Source: a virus. Taken from it: a DNA stretch of 28,856 bases. The first letter of the stretch is position 1; each line of letters starts with the position of its first letter. Location of the stretch: positions 1-28,856 of the IMG/VR virus record IMGVR_UViG_3300045741_000085; one strand, given 5' to 3'. Positions 22,001-28,856 of the stretch are shown one piece after another. Under the pieces are notes generated by a model. It ran no database searches, was not told where the DNA came from, and worked only from the letters and a program-made list of their open reading frames with translations. The position numbers and the translations under genes were made by a program.

Positions 22001-24800
22001 CCCGAATAACAAGGTCAAGGACTGGATGAAGGAAATCAGCGAAGCCATGCCCGGGCTCAAGATCGGCGCCGTCGATCCAGAGACGAAAGGCTACGGGGAC
22101 CGTGACAAGAGGTACGCCATGTACCAGGAGCTTGCCAACGGCGACTATGACGTTATCATCCTGCCCGAATCCAGCGCGAGCGAAATCCAGCTACGGGAAG
22201 AGAACGACAAGGAGATCACGGACCGCATCGTCACGTCCCAGCTTCCCGACGTTTCCGAGAACAGCAAGAAATCCCAGCGCGACAAGGAAAAGGCCAAGAT
22301 GAAGGCCGAGACGCGGCTTGAATCGCAGACAGGTGCGAAGAACGTCACGATCAATTTCGAGGATTTCGGCTGCGACGCTATCTTCATAGACGAGGCGCAC
22401 AATTACAAAAACCTGTTCTCCTCCTCTCTCGCGCGCGAGACGGGGATGAACGACGGGCGCCGATCCGAGCGCGCCCTGGCCCTGTTCAAGAAAAACGAGT
22501 TGATCCGGCGCGACCATGGCGGGAAGGGCGTGTTCATGCTCACCGCGACGCCGCTGACGAATAGCCCACTGGAATACTACAACATGCTCATGCACGTCGC
22601 CCCGGAGGAAATGGAGCGGCTGGGAATCAAGAACATTGACGGGTTCATCCGAGAGTTCGCGGACTTCCAGGAGGGCGAGAAATACGACTGGAGCACGGGG
22701 ACGGTCAAGAAAAGCCGGATCCTCAAGTCCTTCAAGAACATCCGAGCCATGCAGGATATGTTCTTCAAGTACACCGATCTCCAGAATGACCCCGAGAAGA
22801 TCGGGCTCAAAAAGCCGAAAGCTGACTACGTTCCCACCAGGACGGCGGGCGACCAGCACCAGAAGGACGCCATCAAAGAGCTTGCCGAGGAGATCGAGAA
22901 GTATCGCGCCATGAGTGCCGAGGAACGGGAAGAGGCGTACCCAGGGCAAAACTTCCTCACGTTCTATTCCAGGATGCGAACGGCGTCCCTGGACATGGAG
23001 CTTCTCAACCCCGGGAAGTTCAAGGGATGGAAGAATCCGAAGCTGGACCGGCTCACGGAGAACATCAAGGAAATGCTGCCGACAGGCGCGGGGCAGGTCG
23101 TATTCTGTGACCGCGTTCTCTCCGGCGACGGCAGCCTGAACATGCACGACAAGATCAAAGCGGCTATCGCGGCAGCCGGGGTCCCCGAGGACCAGATTGC
23201 CGTGGTCAACGGCGTCACCAAGAGCGGCGGGGCCATGTCGGACAAAGCCCTTGAAAGCGCCGTATCGGATGCTATCGCGGGATTCAACGCCGGTAAGTAC
23301 AAGGTCATTCTCGGCACGACACAAACGCTGGGCGAAGGCGTGAACCTCCAGAAGAACAGCGCGGCGGTCCACCACCTGGACATTCCCTATCGGCCGTCTG
23401 ACTTCATCCAGCGCAACGGGCGCGTGGACCGGCAGGGTAACAAGCAGGAGAAGGTCAAGCTGTTCAACTACCTCTCCAGCGGCACCATCGACAACTACAG
23501 CGTCGGGCTCGTCCAGGGGAAGGCAAACTGGATCGACCAGCTTTTGAAATCCAAGAGCAAGGTCTTTATGAACCCGAACGACGACAACTACATCGACGTT
23601 GACGGGCTCCTCCTGGCGCTGACAGAGGAGTTCGGGGGAGGAGATCCGGGGGCAGCCGCGCGGCTCAAGGCGGAGATCACTTCCAAGAAGGAAGCCGCTA
23701 CCATGCAGATGCACCAGAAGAATGTCCACGACGCGCTGACTCAGCTTGCACTCATGCGCTCCACGGTGCGCTCCTATGAGGGCGACAAGGGGGCGCCCGA
23801 GTTCCAGGCCCGGCTCCGCAAGATTTCCTCCCTGGAAAGCAGCCTCCAGGCCAACCCTCAGTTCAATCACCTGGACCTGATATCCGAAAAGCCGCCCGTA
23901 TTCATGTACGACAAAAACAACAAGCGCGTCGTGCGCGAGGGCGACAACTTCGTCGGGGCCGATGGCACGGTCTACGAGGTCACGGGAGTGGACGACAAGA
24001 AAGGGGAGGCCATCATCTTCCCGCTGGGCGAGAAAACGAAAGAGGCGAAAGGCGGATGGCGCAACGGTCGCTGGACGCAGACGCGCGAGGTCAGCGCGGA
24101 GATCCGGCTCCAGAAGGACGGGACGTTCACGGATTGGAACCTCCAGGGCGAGGGCGGCGGGAAGCACTACCCCGTGTCGGCTGACCCGAAGCAGGGAGAG
24201 AAGTTGAAGGCCGTGTCCGACCCCGATCTCTTTAAGACCCAGGATGCCGCGTTCAAGCGCGCCAACTTCATCCAGCTTGCCCGGACGACGAAGCAGAAGG
24301 ACTACCGGACCGGCGTTCCCGTTCTCATGCGTGACGACCAGGATAACGTGCAACTGGCCGAGTACAGTCTGCCGAAAGACGATAGCTCGATCATCAACCC
24401 GTTCACGCCGGAGGGGAAGAAGGTCTACATGGACAACGCGGACCTCTTCGACGAAGAGCACGGGAAGGCGCTCGCGGAAATCATGGGGGACCCTGCGTTC
24501 GCCAAGCACGTCCGAATGAAGAAGCTCGCGGCCCTGGAAAGCAGCCCGATTGCAAAGAAGATCATGGGCCTACTGGCAAAGCATCCGAAAGGTTTCAGGC
24601 CGGACGAGGTGGGGGGGAGTTCCTATGAAGTCCGGACGTTCGTGAATCAACACCCCGATCTGGACTTCGGCTACTTCACCACGGAGAGCGGGGAGTCTGA
24701 CTACGGCATCATCCCGAAAGAGAAGGAAATGGAGAAGAGCATCGACCTGGGCGAGATGCCGGAGCCCGTGACGTTGCCAATGTTCGTCGTGCGGGTGTAG
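19038..24800 (+). CDS. DarB-like polyvalent protein: DNA adenine methyltransferase plus SNF2-type helicase, N-terminal tag
   Basis: 1,920 aa from the GTG at 19038 (GGGAGGGG upstream). Residues 15-37 are the shared tag, followed by QFDLF near 50 and a long Ala/Glu/Pro/Lys linker to about 210. The N6-adenine methyltransferase domain has motif I VLEPSCGTGVFF (about 305) and motif IV NAPFG (about 368; NAPF rather than the usual NPPY/F). Residues about 500-900 are helical, including a VDGVIYRLNANHRWERV module near 590. The superfamily 2 helicase has Walker A GVGFGKTLGAIG (about 957-968), DEAH in FIDEAHNYKN (about 1116), the SAT-like MLTATPLTNS (about 1170), LGTTQTLGEGVNLQ (about 1430) and QRNGRVDRQ (about 1458). 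A beta-rich C-terminal region follows. This layout matches phage P1 DarB, an injected antirestriction protein. All key motifs appear intact. Confidence 0.88.
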   Translation: MFVLQLTKARHAAGLVPKKITVHRDGKPVLTTVWVRPEEAATEQPKGVQFDLFAEAGEQREKEERSRATPPGLDEAKWKSALERADQMKAVSANMTPADLQALTPGERTAVEKLKRGEVVDVAEELYRGEHGAPESPKPGEAEAAAEAAQPEPVIPEPKKRKPRAAKQKAAAEPQAEVSPVEAEARKIVPPAVEVEPASASARGLDTPISKTEFRDYGSWAAKGRGMTPDKRNTLNQNVARILMKPGNEITEEEIVQIRQYSGFGGVKAEDERGVLYDYYTSPPVAKMTWQMLDKLAPIKEGATVLEPSCGTGVFFDVAPEGMKLTGVELDPRTASAAAILQPKAKVHNMAFEQFNLFNIAEFDHVVGNAPFGERPITTGFMDMPGEKSLDRYFIERSIDSVKDGGTVALIVHPGVLRGKSHREWRENLSKKAQFMGAVKLPTSSFKHTHTAVSPDILFFRKLPQEARDILASMDTAAVDDAGFIDHDWTEGNYYDSYPDNYLGEKARGNFGQEIAEGELTPEKMDKAVKAFQAKPDLTTKHLDALRKYAEAHPAEKKAAPSGMKPTEMEAAAIAEKTLQVGMTKTVDGVIYRLNANHRWERVDGDAIVAAKVDALKAISANVKAIRDAMHNQEPVDVLQAQTRELMQNYADTYGSKHGEDEDVKKWLKKNAATEGVFEAMATAADSDIVTKQNVFDKYIEIKDGHQPDVEALSAIAATGGTATEERIRKDYPNRADELIGLMYANKDVFLDTDGAWKLREDFVVGNAYEKMDALKAAIEKETDAKRKAKLQAGHDTLYEAIGWVPIEDADIKPYSRWIPEDILNRWITSESGLDMGGSSGMGGPQVRWDEDEQKWSSSNSQLERFFNLQKQREKGVDTDVYNRNMEDNFKAFLAVDTEARGQVEDLYNRLFNAELGVPTKVYPIALEGWNNDKYTLRPWQWQTIHHLYRSGKGISALGVGFGKTLGAIGLMALLRQEGKAKRPFLQVPNNKVKDWMKEISEAMPGLKIGAVDPETKGYGDRDKRYAMYQELANGDYDVIILPESSASEIQLREENDKEITDRIVTSQLPDVSENSKKSQRDKEKAKMKAETRLESQTGAKNVTINFEDFGCDAIFIDEAHNYKNLFSSSLARETGMNDGRRSERALALFKKNELIRRDHGGKGVFMLTATPLTNSPLEYYNMLMHVAPEEMERLGIKNIDGFIREFADFQEGEKYDWSTGTVKKSRILKSFKNIRAMQDMFFKYTDLQNDPEKIGLKKPKADYVPTRTAGDQHQKDAIKELAEEIEKYRAMSAEEREEAYPGQNFLTFYSRMRTASLDMELLNPGKFKGWKNPKLDRLTENIKEMLPTGAGQVVFCDRVLSGDGSLNMHDKIKAAIAAAGVPEDQIAVVNGVTKSGGAMSDKALESAVSDAIAGFNAGKYKVILGTTQTLGEGVNLQKNSAAVHHLDIPYRPSDFIQRNGRVDRQGNKQEKVKLFNYLSSGTIDNYSVGLVQGKANWIDQLLKSKSKVFMNPNDDNYIDVDGLLLALTEEFGGGDPGAAARLKAEITSKKEAATMQMHQKNVHDALTQLALMRSTVRSYEGDKGAPEFQARLRKISSLESSLQANPQFNHLDLISEKPPVFMYDKNNKRVVREGDNFVGADGTVYEVTGVDDKKGEAIIFPLGEKTKEAKGGWRNGRWTQTREVSAEIRLQKDGTFTDWNLQGEGGGKHYPVSADPKQGEKLKAVSDPDLFKTQDAAFKRANFIQLARTTKQKDYRTGVPVLMRDDQDNVQLAEYSLPKDDSSIINPFTPEGKKVYMDNADLFDEEHGKALAEIMGDPAFAKHVRMKKLAALESSPIAKKIMGLLAKHPKGFRPDEVGGSSYEVRTFVNQHPDLDFGYFTTESGESDYGIIPKEKEMEKSIDLGEMPEPVTLPMFVVRV
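19080..19148 (+). other. Shared protein tag, copy 5
   Basis: Residues 15-37 of the DarB-like protein: KKITVHRDGKPVLTTVWVRP within the tag. QFDLF follows about 13 residues later. Confidence 0.75.
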
Positions 24801-24809
24801 GATTGGCCT

Positions 24810-25184
24810 ATGCCCTCCTGGCCGATCACGTTCCGCGACAAACGACCCGAGAAGCCCGCCATCGGCGACGCATGGTGGTACAAGCCGGAGGAGGAGGGTG
24901 GGGAGGACTACCATCCGCGCAGCTTTATGCTTCCGCGCCTCTCGAAAGCCTGGGAGGCGTCGGGCCGCGATCCGATCATGGTCGTGCTCCCTGACGGCTA
25001 TGAGTTCTGCATAGATTGGGCGTGGTGGCATGACGGGGTGGTGAACCCCGAGCGGACCGGCTGGACCGTGACCCTTCACACTCCGCCGATCCCCGGGCAG
25101 CACCTTCACGTAACACTTCTCCCGAGTGTGAACAGTCCGCCGTGGCACGGCTGGATCAACGACGGCGTTATGTCGAACGCATGA
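24810..25184 (+). CDS. DUF6527-like phage protein
   Basis: 124 aa. The ATG follows TAGGATTGGCCT with only a weak ribosome binding site, so coupling to the long upstream gene is likely. The pattern FMLPRLSKAWEASGRDPI, LPDGYEFCIDW, then GWTVTLHTPPIPGQH and finally VTLLPSVNSPPWHGWINDGV fits the phage family I associate with DUF6527. It is a longer relative of the protein at 4416-4712, which lacks the first half. The family function is not known to me. Confidence 0.7.
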   Translation: MPSWPITFRDKRPEKPAIGDAWWYKPEEEGGEDYHPRSFMLPRLSKAWEASGRDPIMVVLPDGYEFCIDWAWWHDGVVNPERTGWTVTLHTPPIPGQHLHVTLLPSVNSPPWHGWINDGVMSNA

Positions 25185-25194
25185 GGGAGGCGCC

Positions 25195-25578
25195 ATGTAC
25201 TACTCGGATGCCGACGTAGACGAATGGGTCAAGCAGATCAAGGATGCGGAGCCCGCGTACATGGACCGCATGGCGGAGAACGTCGGGTTGATGCTCCTGA
25301 AAAAGCGCGACCAGTACAAGACGTTTGGCGTCTACTGGTGGGCCGTGAAGAAGATGATCCAGGAGCGGTGGAAGGGAATCCGCGCGGCGTGGTTCATGGG
25401 GAACTACTCTGACCGCTGGATGCTCTCGAAGGCATGGCACGGTAGCCTGTTCAAGACGGTCGTAGCTGGCGCCTACTACCACGGCCAACAGATCACGCAG
25501 ACCGCCGAGTGCTGGTGGACCGATGAGCATGGAGTCGATCACCCCTACACGCTGTTCGATGAGGACGCCGGACAATGA
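25195..25578 (+). CDS. Conserved phage protein of unknown function (FGVYWWAVK family)
   Basis: 127 aa; GGGAGGCGCC before the ATG. The sequence KKRDQYKTFGVYWWAVKKMI, then WFMGNYSDRWMLSKAWHGS, ending HPYTLFDEDAG, follows a common single-domain phage family that I recognise by pattern; its role is unknown. It is helical with many aromatic residues. The stop overlaps the next start (ATGA). Confidence 0.75.
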   Translation: MYYSDADVDEWVKQIKDAEPAYMDRMAENVGLMLLKKRDQYKTFGVYWWAVKKMIQERWKGIRAAWFMGNYSDRWMLSKAWHGSLFKTVVAGAYYHGQQITQTAECWWTDEHGVDHPYTLFDEDAGQ

Positions 25579-25730
25579 AAGACGCAGCCGATATCACCGT
25601 AGAGGAAATCGAGAAGAGTAACGCCCTGGTGCAGACTGGCGGCGGGGATATCATCGTGCTCCCCGTGAAGCACCCGCCGATAGGGCTCATGCTGGAGCTA
25701 CGGGAGTGGATGCGGGGGGTGAGGAAATGA
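25575..25730 (+). CDS. Small hypothetical protein (51 aa)
   Basis: ATGA overlaps at both ends support this short frame. The product is DITVEEIEKSNALVQTGGG, then IIVLPVKHPPIGLMLELREW, and a basic end: a helix, a strand and a helix. I do not recognise it. Confidence 0.55.
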   Translation: MKDAADITVEEIEKSNALVQTGGGDIIVLPVKHPPIGLMLELREWMRGVRK

Positions 25731-27886
25731 GCAAGGTCAAGTTCATCGTCAAAACGCCGTACAATCTCGTTCCCCAGGAGAAGCCCGTCCACCGCGACGG
25801 GAAAACGTTCATGCAGACGTTCTACATTCGCCCGGCGTTCCTGGACGCGCCAAAGCGAAAGGCACCACCGGCCGCCGAGCAGCTTGGATTCGATTTCGAG
25901 AGCGGGGAAGGGACGGGCGCGGGGCTCTCACCGTCGAAGGATACAAAGGCTCCTGGCGGCGGGCTGGTGACAGAGAAAGAGGTCCGGAGGCGCGCAAAGA
26001 CAGAGGACGTGTATCACGACGTTGGCTCGAAGATTGGGCGCGCGAAAAAGGACTTGGCTGCCGAACGGCTCAACCTGGAGAACCTCGCGGACCTGGAGAA
26101 AGACAAGGCTGTAGCCTTCGATGCCGTCCAGAAAAAGAACATTCTGCCCGCCTATGATCCTGCCGACATGCTGGCGGCTGGCTTCCGGCCCGAGAACATT
26201 CTGCTCATCAAGACCATGGCGAAGCTCCTCCCCGACCGCCCGGCCGAGGATTCCCAGGAGGCGCGCGAGAGCTACGTGCATGACCTCACGGCGCTGGCGG
26301 ACGTATTCGAGAACAGCAAGGGAGAGGCCGACCTCATCACAAAGATATTCGAGTTGGGCGTTCTCTCCCGGGACACCCCGCCAATCCTGGAGGAAGGCAA
26401 ACAGTATGCCTCTCCGCCGCGCCGCCGATACCACCAGCGGATTCACGACGGCGAGCAATCCCTGTTCTACAACATGGGGAAAGCCTTCTATCTCTATGAG
26501 AAAAAGGCGCGCATACAGACCAGCGTGGAAGAAACGAAGCACCTTTCCGAAATGCGCTACCGGGTCGGCTCTCATTACAATCACAGCGACGCCAAGCACA
26601 TTGAACGCGCATGGTCGGCTGCCGACGAGATCGCGTCATACGACAATTCCGTTAGCGACGGAAGCCTCACGCCGGAGGAAGCGCGGAAGTCTCAAATGAC
26701 CCTGATAGGCTTCTTCTTCGAGCCCAAGAAAGCCAAGCACAAGGGCGAAGGGGAGAAGTGGATTTTCAAGCGCGAGGTCAGTGAGAAGGTACAACGCACG
26801 GGCGGGCGCGCCATCGACGCCAACGAGCCCGAGAAGTACCTGGAGGCTTTCGGGATGCGCGCGGTCGAGTACGGTAACTACGTGCTCGCGGACAAGGAAT
26901 CGGCCAAGTACCACACGACGCGCTGCGCCGAGGCCCTGGCCGATCTCGCGGACGTGCTTGGCCTGGAGGACCGGCAGGTATCATACAACGGGCGGCTGGC
27001 GCTCGCGTTCGGGGCCCGGGGGAGTGGACGCGCGTCGGCGCACTACGAGCCCGTTCGGAAGGTCATCAACCTCACGAAATGGGCGGGAGGAGGATCGCTC
27101 GCGCACGAGTGGGGGCACTTCCTGGACAACACCGCATACGGGATTAACGCCCAGGAGAACGGCAGCGGGAACGGGGGTTCTGTCAACTATCTGTCACACG
27201 CGGGCGGGGATCGCGGGGACCCTATCCGACAGGCCATGGCCGTTGTGATGAAGTCCATGGAGACGCAGGAACGGGCAACGTCTATCGACGTGAAGGACGC
27301 GGAGAACGTCTACGCGGAGATCATGGCGAAAAACAAGTACGACACCGAGCGGTCAAACATGGAATCGCTCTACCGCCGCTACTTCATGGACTCCACCTTC
27401 TCCGAGCCCGTCAGCGTGGCAAAGAAAGCCCAGGGGATCATCGACCGGCTCTGGCAACAGAAAAGCTGGCGCCGCGCGTTCAACATGAGCCAGTTCGGTC
27501 CGCGATTCGTGAAGTACGTCGTCGGAAAGTCTGGTATCGGCGCCGCTTTCCCGGAGGGGAAGATCGAGTACAGCAGCCGCAGCGCATCCGATTTCGCGGC
27601 GACGGCAGCCGAGATGGGCGGATACTGGAACCGCAGCCATGAGAAGTTCGCCCGTGCCTTCGAGAGCTACGTCGAGGACAAGCTGATGGCAGCCGGGAGA
27701 AAGTCCACGTACCTTGTGACGGGGACCGGCGTCGGCGCCATGCGGGGCTACGGCAAGTCGATCTATCCCACGGGCTCGCACCGCCAGGAGATGGTGCAAG
27801 CGTTCGACCAGCTTGTGGCCGCGCTCAAGGAGAAGGATTACTTCAAGAAGGCCCAGGCGATCATGGAGGCAAGATGGGTTTCGTGA
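25727..27886 (+). CDS. Tagged polyvalent protein with LPD1-type zincin-like (HEWGH) domain
   Basis: 719 aa. The ATG at 25727 overlaps the preceding stop; an in-frame ATG at 25706 is inside that gene. Residues 14-36 are the shared tag (KPVHRDGKTFMQTFYIRP), followed by QLGFDF near 51. Residues about 60-340 are helical. Residues about 365-470 match the LPD1 large polyvalent-protein-associated domain: FGMRAVEYGNYVL, ALADLADVLGLE, GRLALAFGARGSGRASAHYE, VINLTKWAGGGSLAHEWGHF. His-Glu-x-x-His (about 460-464) is intact. A further conserved block (GGYWNRSHEKFARAFESYVE near 635) probably supplies the third metal ligand. This is a putative injected metallopeptidase-like protein; substrate unknown. Confidence 0.83.
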   Translation: MSKVKFIVKTPYNLVPQEKPVHRDGKTFMQTFYIRPAFLDAPKRKAPPAAEQLGFDFESGEGTGAGLSPSKDTKAPGGGLVTEKEVRRRAKTEDVYHDVGSKIGRAKKDLAAERLNLENLADLEKDKAVAFDAVQKKNILPAYDPADMLAAGFRPENILLIKTMAKLLPDRPAEDSQEARESYVHDLTALADVFENSKGEADLITKIFELGVLSRDTPPILEEGKQYASPPRRRYHQRIHDGEQSLFYNMGKAFYLYEKKARIQTSVEETKHLSEMRYRVGSHYNHSDAKHIERAWSAADEIASYDNSVSDGSLTPEEARKSQMTLIGFFFEPKKAKHKGEGEKWIFKREVSEKVQRTGGRAIDANEPEKYLEAFGMRAVEYGNYVLADKESAKYHTTRCAEALADLADVLGLEDRQVSYNGRLALAFGARGSGRASAHYEPVRKVINLTKWAGGGSLAHEWGHFLDNTAYGINAQENGSGNGGSVNYLSHAGGDRGDPIRQAMAVVMKSMETQERATSIDVKDAENVYAEIMAKNKYDTERSNMESLYRRYFMDSTFSEPVSVAKKAQGIIDRLWQQKSWRRAFNMSQFGPRFVKYVVGKSGIGAAFPEGKIEYSSRSASDFAATAAEMGGYWNRSHEKFARAFESYVEDKLMAAGRKSTYLVTGTGVGAMRGYGKSIYPTGSHRQEMVQAFDQLVAALKEKDYFKKAQAIMEARWVS
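25766..25834 (+). other. Shared protein tag, copy 6
   Basis: Residues 14-36 of the LPD1 protein: KPVHRDGKTFMQTFYIRP within the tag. QLGFDF follows about 15 residues later. Confidence 0.75.
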
Positions 27887-28856
27887 TAGAGGGGTATCGC
27901 TATACCCCGGAGGCAATCACAAAGCTCGAAAAGTCCGGCGTCCTGGACCTGGAGGCGCACGATTACACGGCCATGTCCTTCCATACATGGTGGCGGATGC
28001 AGCGCAGCCTACGGCTCGTGGCGCGGCTCTACAAAGCGGAGGCGCCCGCTGGCATAACAGCCGAGCACAAGGCAACGGCCGCAAAGAAGCTCGGCAGCGG
28101 CGAACGCTGGATCACCATTCACCCGCCGGACGGCGACAAGTCCAGGCCCGGCGTTCCGATCCTCATTCGAGAGGACAAGGGAAGCGGAACCGCTCACGTC
28201 ATAGGTGGGGCGGGTGGGCGCTTGAACATGCTCAAGCTGAACAAGCTCAAGAGCCCGGAAGAGTACAAGAAAAACGTCATGGAGAAGAAAGAGGCCGAGC
28301 GCGAAAAGAAGAAGCTGGAGAAGGACAAGGTTCGGGCCGAGCGTGAGAAGATGTTCGCGGGCATGACCGAGAGCGAAGAGAAGGCGTACAAGGAACAGGA
28401 GAAAGCCGCCAAGCAAGGCGCCAAGCAGGATGAAGCCCAGCGCGCCAAGGAAAAGGAAAAGACAGAGGCGGAGTTCGCGGACTACATCGGCGAATCCCTG
28501 AAATGGGAAGAGGATGACATAGAGGGTCCGTACCGCGCACGGCTCGAAGCGTTGAAGGCGGAGGCAGCCGAGCTTGACCCCGAGGACGGGCGACTGAAAG
28601 AAATCCACCACGAGCTACGGATGCTTGAGAAGGCGTACAAACGCGCGCTCAAGAGCCAGCATTTGAACCGCCTCTCTCACGCGCGCGAGATCGTGAGAAA
28701 CTTCCAGGCCGACCTCCTGAAAGACAAGCAGCTTATGGACACCGTGCGGGAGAAGATCGGGGAGGACACGGGCGCCGCCGAGCGCATCCGCCGGGAGAAT
28801 GGCGACAGTATCGGCTTCATCACCGGCTACGGGGAGACGGCCCAGGAGAAGGGGCT
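27874..28856 (+). CDS. Coiled-coil phage protein, cut by the window end
   Basis: The ATG at 27874 (GGAGG just upstream, 13-base overlap with the previous gene) opens a frame that stays open to the last base, giving at least 327 residues. Residues about 70-125 contain GERWITIHPPDGDKSRPGVP, LIREDKGSGTAHVIGGAGG and KLNKLKSPEEYK, a beta module found in other phage head-associated proteins. Residues about 125-215 are a long Lys/Glu/Arg-rich coiled coil (KEAEREKKKLEKDKVRAERE). Residues about 215-327 are helical. It lacks the shared tag in the visible part. By context it belongs to the same injected or head-associated set; the C-terminal domain lies outside the window. Confidence 0.75.
   Translation, partial: MGFVIEGYRYTPEAITKLEKSGVLDLEAHDYTAMSFHTWWRMQRSLRLVARLYKAEAPAGITAEHKATAAKKLGSGERWITIHPPDGDKSRPGVPILIREDKGSGTAHVIGGAGGRLNMLKLNKLKSPEEYKKNVMEKKEAEREKKKLEKDKVRAEREKMFAGMTESEEKAYKEQEKAAKQGAKQDEAQRAKEKEKTEAEFADYIGESLKWEEDDIEGPYRARLEALKAEAAELDPEDGRLKEIHHELRMLEKAYKRALKSQHLNRLSHAREIVRNFQADLLKDKQLMDTVREKIGEDTGAAERIRRENGDSIGFITGYGETAQEKG

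Noticed and set aside
22191-24509. Very long open frame on the minus strand (772 codons), and similar ones at 9109-10515 and 14344-15558
   Set aside because: They lie opposite strongly recognised genes, have Arg/Leu/Val-rich composition typical of antisense of GC-rich codons, and contain no family motif.
1-28856. CRISPR array, insertion sequence, attachment site, tRNA, integrase or replication origin
   Set aside because: I saw no regularly spaced direct repeats, terminal inverted repeats, recombinase genes or AT-rich iterons; gene gaps never exceed about 50 bases.

Overview
The window is a GC-rich (about 60 % by eye), very densely packed stretch of a tailed double-stranded DNA phage (Caudoviricetes) or a closely related prophage. 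I see about 40 protein genes, all on the + strand, and no RNA genes, CRISPR array, insertion sequence or integrase. Most neighbours overlap by 1-4 bases (ATGA, GTGA, TAGTG, TAATG), so translation is probably coupled along long transcripts. The host cannot be named. A short beta-strand-rich protein with a hydrophobic N-terminus hints weakly at a Gram-negative host.

Layout. (1) 1-6429 is a cassette of about 21 small genes, mostly unrecognised or matching phage families of unknown function. It includes a MazG-like nucleotide pyrophosphohydrolase, several single-pass membrane proteins and several small CxxC proteins. (2) 6404-10794 is the packaging and portal module: a putative promoter, a candidate small terminase, the large terminase and the portal protein. 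The large terminase reading frame is broken at a run of ten A residues. (3) 10796-14455 holds accessory head genes around a 718-aa MuF/SPP1 gp7-type minor head protein fused to an HExxH metallopeptidase-like domain. (4) 14452-28856 is a run of large multidomain 'polyvalent' proteins mixed with small genes: an inorganic-pyrophosphatase-like protein, a protein with a putative Cys/His zinc module, a 1,920-aa DNA methyltransferase plus SNF2 helicase resembling phage P1 DarB, an LPD1-type HEWGH protein, and a coiled-coil protein that runs off the window.

How it may work together. Proteins of this polyvalent class, encoded next to terminase, portal and MuF genes, are thought to be packaged in the head and injected with the DNA to counter host defences. 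The most interesting observation is one short sequence signature, roughly LVPxKVxVxRxGKxFxQTVWxRP, found six times in five otherwise unrelated large proteins. It sits at the N-terminus of three, twice in the middle of one, and at the junction between the head domain and the peptidase domain of the MuF protein. I propose a shared capsid-loading, docking or cleavage tag. A second window-wide signal is the apparent complete absence of the degenerate palindrome SAGCTS (S = G or C), although about 80 SAGCT sites exist. This looks like evasion of a restriction system and fits the antirestriction-type gene content.
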